Assembly: GCA_001564035.1 (NCBI GenBank)
Contig: LKMX01000010.1
Span: 1 to 17,613, forward strand
Reading direction: 5' to 3'
DNA length: 17,613 nucleotides
Origin: Nanohaloarchaea archaeon PL-Br10_U2g27
GTDB taxonomy: Archaea; Nanohalarchaeota; Nanosalinia; Nanosalinales; Nanosalinaceae
Under the pieces are notes generated by a model that had not been told where the DNA came from, did not search any database, and saw nothing but the letters and a program-made list of their open reading frames with translations. A program made the position numbers and the translations under genes. Position 1 is the first letter of the stretch, and each line of letters opens with the position of its first letter. Positions 14,189-17,613 of the stretch are shown piece by piece.

Positions 14189-15763
14189 ATGTCCGAAATT
14201 CTCTCTCAAATAGTAAACTTTGCAGTATCTGATAGCTTAGCCGTTAGACTCATAATAACAGCATTTATCCTGGTTTTCGGCCACATGCTAGTCAGAACAT
14301 TCAGGAAAATAGCGCTCAAAACACTTATAGGCCGGGGAGAACAAGTGAACAAAAAGAGAGCCGAGGAACAGAGAGAAAAAGTAACTTACGCGGTTTATAT
14401 GCTAGATATAGTGGTAATAGGCTTAGCACTGTTCTACCTAAATGCAGAAATAACTAGAGAACTCTATTCGGCATCGTTAACAGCATTGCCAAACATCATC
14501 TCCGTCATTCTAGTCGCTATACTTGGAATAATAGGCGTAAATATATTTGTCAAGTTCATTTTCGAGTTCTTCGGCACTCTAGGCTTCAGTATACACCTAA
14601 GAAGAGCAGGCATAACTAGAGAAATATCCAAGGTTTCGGAAACAGTATTCAAGATTTTCCTATATCTTCTACTCCTCCAGTTCGTACTAGTACAAGCTAA
14701 TCTAGCAGAAAGCACAATACAAGAAATAGTCACTGCGGCTACATGGGCGTTAACTCTTTTGATAGCAGCACTGGTATTTTACGGCTTTAAAGACTTGTTC
14801 AAGAACTTTGCCGCAGGCCTATACCTGAAAAATTCTAGATCTGTAAAAGCTAATGAAAAAATTTATCTTGACGGAGAGAGAGGAGAGCTTATCGATGTAT
14901 CACTGTTCAGCACAACAATAGACACAAATGATGGTTACACGATGGTGGCCTCAAACAGCCAGGTGATGGACTCTAACGTCAAGTTCAAGAGAACAAGAAG
15001 CGATATAAAAACACTTGAGGACATGAAAAAATACTTTACAGCCCAAGATCCTTCTTACTGCGGGCCTGCATCGGCAGAAATGGCTCTAAACATATTTGGT
15101 TTTGCTCACAACCAGAAAGAAATAGGAAACATCGCAGGAAGCGAAGTTGGCAAAGGAACAATGCCTGATGACTTAATACAAGCAGTTGAAGAATTAACCG
15201 ATGAAGAAGTCAAAGGCGCTTACGTCGATTACAATAAAATAGGCAAACTATCGGACGAGCTGAAAACCTGGTTCGATAACGGAGCACTAATCATTCCGAA
15301 CTTTGCGAAACCAGTACTATTCCCAGGTTCTGAAAAAGCACACTACAGCCTCTGTGTTGGAGTGGAAGGGGATGAACTGCTGATAGTAGATCCTAGCGTC
15401 GAGACAGTGTCCGGAGGAGTTTACTATGCAGATGATTCAGAGATGAGAGAAGCAATGTCAGAGTTCGAAGGAAGAGAGCGAGGATATGTCGTCCTAGCGC
15501 CAGAAGGCACAACAGCTTATTGGCGAATAGAAAACGGCCTAATATACTCTGATTCAAACTTTTACGATCAAATCAGCAAAAACATGGAGCTTAGACTGAA
15601 AAAAATAATGAGACAAGGCAGACTCCTAAAAACCGCGTTACCAGAGCCAGTAAACAGCTACATAGAAAAATGGAACAAAGAAGAGAAAGTCAACAGGATA
15701 TGGAAACCTGAAACAGATAAGGGAGGAGGAAAAAATGGGGAAAACACTGATAATAGCAAATAA
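14189..15763 (+). CDS. MscS-type mechanosensitive channel fused to a C39-like cysteine peptidase domain
   Basis: From the ATG at 14189 there are 524 residues; a GTG at 14174 would add five. Five membrane helices are predicted at about 12-32, 62-84, 94-120, 150-170 and 176-200. The last runs into an MscS core: NFAAGL (206-211), then a beta domain with EKIYLDGERGELIDVSLFST and a SNSQVM end. From about residue 275 a papain-like C39 domain follows: Gln286, Cys291 in SYCGPAS, His385 in AHYSLCVGV and Asp401 in IVDPS. This is a complete Gln/Cys/His/Asp set. A basic C-terminal tail of about 75 residues ends the protein. The C39 domain would be cytosolic, as the MscS beta domain is. The next gene overlaps by 29 bases. 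I know of no characterised protein with this fusion. Confidence 0.85.
   Translation: MSEILSQIVNFAVSDSLAVRLIITAFILVFGHMLVRTFRKIALKTLIGRGEQVNKKRAEEQREKVTYAVYMLDIVVIGLALFYLNAEITRELYSASLTALPNIISVILVAILGIIGVNIFVKFIFEFFGTLGFSIHLRRAGITREISKVSETVFKIFLYLLLLQFVLVQANLAESTIQEIVTAATWALTLLIAALVFYGFKDLFKNFAAGLYLKNSRSVKANEKIYLDGERGELIDVSLFSTTIDTNDGYTMVASNSQVMDSNVKFKRTRSDIKTLEDMKKYFTAQDPSYCGPASAEMALNIFGFAHNQKEIGNIAGSEVGKGTMPDDLIQAVEELTDEEVKGAYVDYNKIGKLSDELKTWFDNGALIIPNFAKPVLFPGSEKAHYSLCVGVEGDELLIVDPSVETVSGGVYYADDSEMREAMSEFEGRERGYVVLAPEGTTAYWRIENGLIYSDSNFYDQISKNMELRLKKIMRQGRLLKTALPEPVNSYIEKWNKEEKVNRIWKPETDKGGGKNGENTDNSK
15722..15729 (+). promoter_or_regulatory. Strong Shine-Dalgarno sequence inside the preceding gene
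   Basis: GGAGGAGG lies five bases before the ATG at 15735 and inside the end of the channel-peptidase gene. It fixes the start of the ATP-grasp homologue and shows re-initiation or independent initiation on a polycistronic message. Confidence 0.65.
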
Positions 15764-16544
15764 CTTTGAGACAGAAACAGAAAACTTTAGAAAACACTTC
15801 GATGACCTAGAGAAAAAATCTCTGGCAGACATCAGAATCAGATCCGGCAAAAAACCGAAAATATATGCAGGAGACCAAGAAATAGGCTCTGAACACACTC
15901 TATACATCAATCCAAGGCCTGAAGCATTCAACTACACAAGAGTCTTAGCAGAAACAATTACCCAAACACAGGCCTCAGCGAACCTCAACCCATCATCAAT
16001 ATTCATCTTGATGAAGAAGCCCTACATGATAAAGGTGCTGGAAGAAAAAAATGTTCCCACACCTAATCAGTCGGCAGTCGCCACTAAAAGAGGCCTAACA
16101 GGATTAGAAAATGACTTAGAGCCTCCTCTAATAGTTAAAAAATATTCAGGGCTTAAGCTCGAGAGTGTTAGAAAAGTTGACGGTTTTGAAGAGCTTGAGG
16201 CCTTGGAAGACATGGATCCTGAAGAGAATTTTGCTTTGATCCAGGAAATTCCTGAAGGCCAGTTTTTCGACGTCTTATACATTGACGGTGAGAAGATATC
16301 GCTTAAGCTCGAAGACGAAATTTGGCAGGATGGTTCTGGCAGAAAATACCACAGCCTATCTGATACACAGAAAGAAGTAGTCGATAATGCGGCTAAAGCC
16401 GTGGGCACAAACATCTGTAGAGTAAGTTTGAAAGGAGAAAAAGTAATGGATATGGACGTAAGGCCTGAGCTGGAAATGTTTGAGAAGCACAGCGGAAAAA
16501 ACGTGTACGGGAGAATCGTAGAGGTGCTGAAAAATCAGAACTGA
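15735..16544 (+). CDS. Degenerate RimK-like ATP-grasp protein (probable pseudoenzyme)
   Basis: The 269-residue protein follows the RimK order but lacks key residues. The entry motif KKPYMIKVLEEKNVPTP (94-110) matches the neighbouring ligase's FHMIKVLHEAGLPVP. The nucleotide-binding lysine region is kept (PPLIVKKYSG, 130-139), but the glycine-rich loop is replaced by GLKLESV (139-145). The metal-binding ExNxSPG motif is replaced by MDMDVRPELE (238-247), with Glu to Asp and Asn to Arg. Catalysis is therefore doubtful. It overlaps the channel-peptidase gene by 29 bases and precedes the intact RimK by 21 bases. A heteromer in which this protein supports or recruits substrate to the active partner is plausible but unproven. 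A divergent active enzyme cannot be excluded. Confidence 0.8.
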   Translation: MGKTLIIANNFETETENFRKHFDDLEKKSLADIRIRSGKKPKIYAGDQEIGSEHTLYINPRPEAFNYTRVLAETITQTQASANLNPSSIFILMKKPYMIKVLEEKNVPTPNQSAVATKRGLTGLENDLEPPLIVKKYSGLKLESVRKVDGFEELEALEDMDPEENFALIQEIPEGQFFDVLYIDGEKISLKLEDEIWQDGSGRKYHSLSDTQKEVVDNAAKAVGTNICRVSLKGEKVMDMDVRPELEMFEKHSGKNVYGRIVEVLKNQN

Positions 16545-16554
16545 AACACTTCAC

Positions 16555-16562
16555 GGAGAGAG
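16555..16562 (+). promoter_or_regulatory. Shine-Dalgarno sequence for the RimK-type ligase
   Basis: GGAGAGAG begins 11 bases before the ATG at 16566. The first four bases (GGAG) end seven bases from that ATG, favouring 16566 over the in-frame ATG at 16572. Confidence 0.55.
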
Positions 16563-16565
16563 GGC

Positions 16566-17441
16566 ATGAACATGAAATGCGCAGTAGTCTACGGAGAAAA
16601 ATCATCCCAGCACCACCACTTTATAGAAGCAGGTAAAGAATATTTTGAAAATGTAATAGGTGTGCCTCTAGAAGGAATAAGAACGGTCACAACCGACGAA
16701 GGTACAAAACTCAAATACCGGGATATAGACTTGTGCGAACTCGATGCAGTATACTTAAGGCTTCTAGGCGCAGACATGATGAACGCGGAGCACTACGCCG
16801 AAATCCTTACAGACAATGACGTCTACACTCAGATGGACTCAGATTCTCTACCTATAGCATCCAACAAATTCCACATGATAAAAGTACTGCACGAAGCAGG
16901 CCTCCCCGTACCAGAGTCCGCATACACATTATCCACCGATCAAACTATCAAAGCAGCAGAGGAGATAGGATACCCTGCGGTAATAAAAATAATATCGGGA
17001 TACGGGGGAAAAGGAGTTATGAAGGCCTCAACGCAGAACGATATCGCTCCTATAACAGATACGTTGACACTGTTCGAACAAGAGATATGCCTACAAGAAT
17101 ACATAGAAAATCCTGGTGAAGACATCAGAGTAATAGTAGTAGGCGAGCAAACTTACTCTTACAAAAGAGTTGGAGAAGAAGAGTTCAGATCCAATATATC
17201 AACGGGAGGTCAAAGAGAAGAAGTAGAACCGACAGAAGAAATGCTGGAGGCCTCAATAAAAGCAGCGAGACTCTGCGGCCTAGACATAGCAGGGATAGAT
17301 ATTTTAGAAGCAGAAAACGGAGAATTCTACATAGGAGAAGTTAACGCATCGCCAGGAGTAGAAGGCGTCGGAGAAGTACTCGGCATCAACATGTCCGACG
17401 AAATAATGAAATTTATAGCATCTCAAGCCTCAAAACGTTGA
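16566..17441 (+). CDS. RimK-family ATP-grasp ligase (amino acid or peptide ligase)
   Basis: The 291-residue protein has an intact ATP-grasp core: ASNKFHMIKVLHEAGLPVP entry, Lys141 in AVIKII, the glycine-rich loop GYGGKGV (145-151), LQEYIENPGEDIRVIVVG with the conserved Arg, and FRSNISTGG. The metal-binding Glu258-x-Asn260-x-Ser-Pro-Gly set is complete. Family members join an amino acid, often glutamate, to a carboxylate on a protein, peptide or cofactor; known archaeal relatives include MptN, CofF and LysX. The substrate here is unknown. Its partners are the degenerate homologue and the channel-peptidase, which point to peptide or protein substrates rather than a cofactor (inference). Its 3' end overlaps the convergent right-edge gene by 19 bases. 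Confidence 0.92.
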   Translation: MNMKCAVVYGEKSSQHHHFIEAGKEYFENVIGVPLEGIRTVTTDEGTKLKYRDIDLCELDAVYLRLLGADMMNAEHYAEILTDNDVYTQMDSDSLPIASNKFHMIKVLHEAGLPVPESAYTLSTDQTIKAAEEIGYPAVIKIISGYGGKGVMKASTQNDIAPITDTLTLFEQEICLQEYIENPGEDIRVIVVGEQTYSYKRVGEEEFRSNISTGGQREEVEPTEEMLEASIKAARLCGLDIAGIDILEAENGEFYIGEVNASPGVEGVGEVLGINMSDEIMKFIASQASKR

Positions 17442-17613
17442 AACTTATCCGAAATCATTTTAGAGGCCTTCTCAAGATCACTATCGCTAAACGCGTTCAA
17501 CGCCGGCACACCAACATAGTCCTCAATAGTATCCTTTCCCACATCTGTATCAGTAATAGGTCCTGAAACAAAATCTAGACTGTAATCAAGATCGCTAAGA
17601 ACCTTTTCAAGAC
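17423..17613 (-). CDS. C-terminal part of an unrecognised protein, cut by the right edge
   Basis: On the minus strand an open frame enters from the right edge and ends at a TGA at 17423-17425, giving about 62 residues. The visible C-terminus is acidic and includes DVGKDTIEDYVGVPALNAF and ends KMISDKFQRFEA. An AGGCCT copy is used as Lys-Ala-Ser. No start lies in the window and I cannot name the family. It overlaps the RimK-type gene by 19 bases, tail to tail. Coding is supported by composition and the absence of stops, but the piece is short. Confidence 0.65.
   Translation of the reverse strand, partial: LEKVLSDLDYSLDFVSGPITDTDVGKDTIEDYVGVPALNAFSDSDLEKASKMISDKFQRFEA

Larger units (their letters stand above)
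295..17469. repeat. Highly iterated palindrome AGGCCT (about 65 dispersed copies)
   Basis: By hand count AGGCCT occurs about 65 times, first at 295 and last at 17464, a mean spacing near 270 bases; about 4 copies are expected in random sequence of this length. Within genes it is read as Gly-Leu (about 29 copies), Glu/Lys/Gln-Ala (about 24) and Arg-Pro (about 9). Three copies are non-coding (5913, 6407, 10369). Flanks are not conserved. GGCC sites with only one matching outer base are far rarer (about 33 in all six combinations), so the full six-base palindrome is what is enriched. Function unknown. Confidence 0.85.

Noticed and set aside
14820..15914. The longest gap without AGGCCT (about 1.1 kb), over the C39 half of the fusion gene, as a sign of recent transfer
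   Set aside because: With about 65 copies at a mean spacing near 270 bases, one gap of this size is expected by chance. Codon use looks like the neighbours.

Overview
The window looks like a chromosome segment from a small-genome halophilic archaeon, most plausibly a nanohaloarchaeon-like DPANN lineage (inference). The archaeal assignment rests on ribosomal protein S6e coupled to the initiation factor aIF2 gamma, a histone-fold protein, a COG2522-type HTH regulator, and TATA boxes 26-30 bases upstream of start codons, which suggests leaderless mRNAs. The halophile assignment rests on very acidic proteins (above all the Asp/Glu/Ser-rich surface protein at 6790-8904), a TrkH/TrkA potassium system and a DNA photolyase. 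Base composition is moderate, unlike the GC-rich Halobacteria. Genes are tightly packed: ATGA overlaps within operons and convergent genes that overlap or lie 3 bases apart.

Layout. 1-458 (-) is a gene of unknown function cut by the left edge. 540-4285 (+) is a five-gene run: membrane-anchored coiled-coil protein, three-helix membrane protein with an acidic tail, MoxR-type AAA+ ATPase, DUF58 protein with a metal-binding VWA-like motif, and archaeal metallophosphoesterase. 5897-4255 (-) is a three-gene run: small membrane protein, charged repeat protein, MFS transporter. 5984-6325 (+) is a histone-fold protein with a C-terminal coiled coil and 6445-6786 (+) is an HTH regulator. 12474-6790 (-) holds TrkH, TrkA, photolyase and a large secreted, membrane-anchored Ig-like protein whose start appears to be a non-canonical ATT. 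12593-14145 (+) is S6e and aIF2 gamma. 14189-17441 (+) is an MscS-type channel fused to a C39-like cysteine peptidase domain, a degenerate ATP-grasp homologue and an intact RimK-type ATP-grasp ligase. 17423-17613 (-) is the 3' end of an unrecognised gene. No rRNA, tRNA, CRISPR array or insertion sequence was seen, and there is no gene-free stretch longer than 120 bases.

Three signals stand out. First, the palindrome AGGCCT occurs about 65 times by my hand count, roughly every 270 bases, in all three codon frames and in spacers, against about 4 expected by chance: a highly iterated palindrome comparable in style to cyanobacterial HIP1. Second, the channel-peptidase fusion lies next to an active/degenerate ATP-grasp pair and may be an undescribed membrane-linked peptide-modification or stress-response system. 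Third, the surface protein has no ATG, GTG or TTG for its first 170 codons but has a clean signal peptide behind an ATT codon. Operon structure, promoters and starts are inferred from sequence only.
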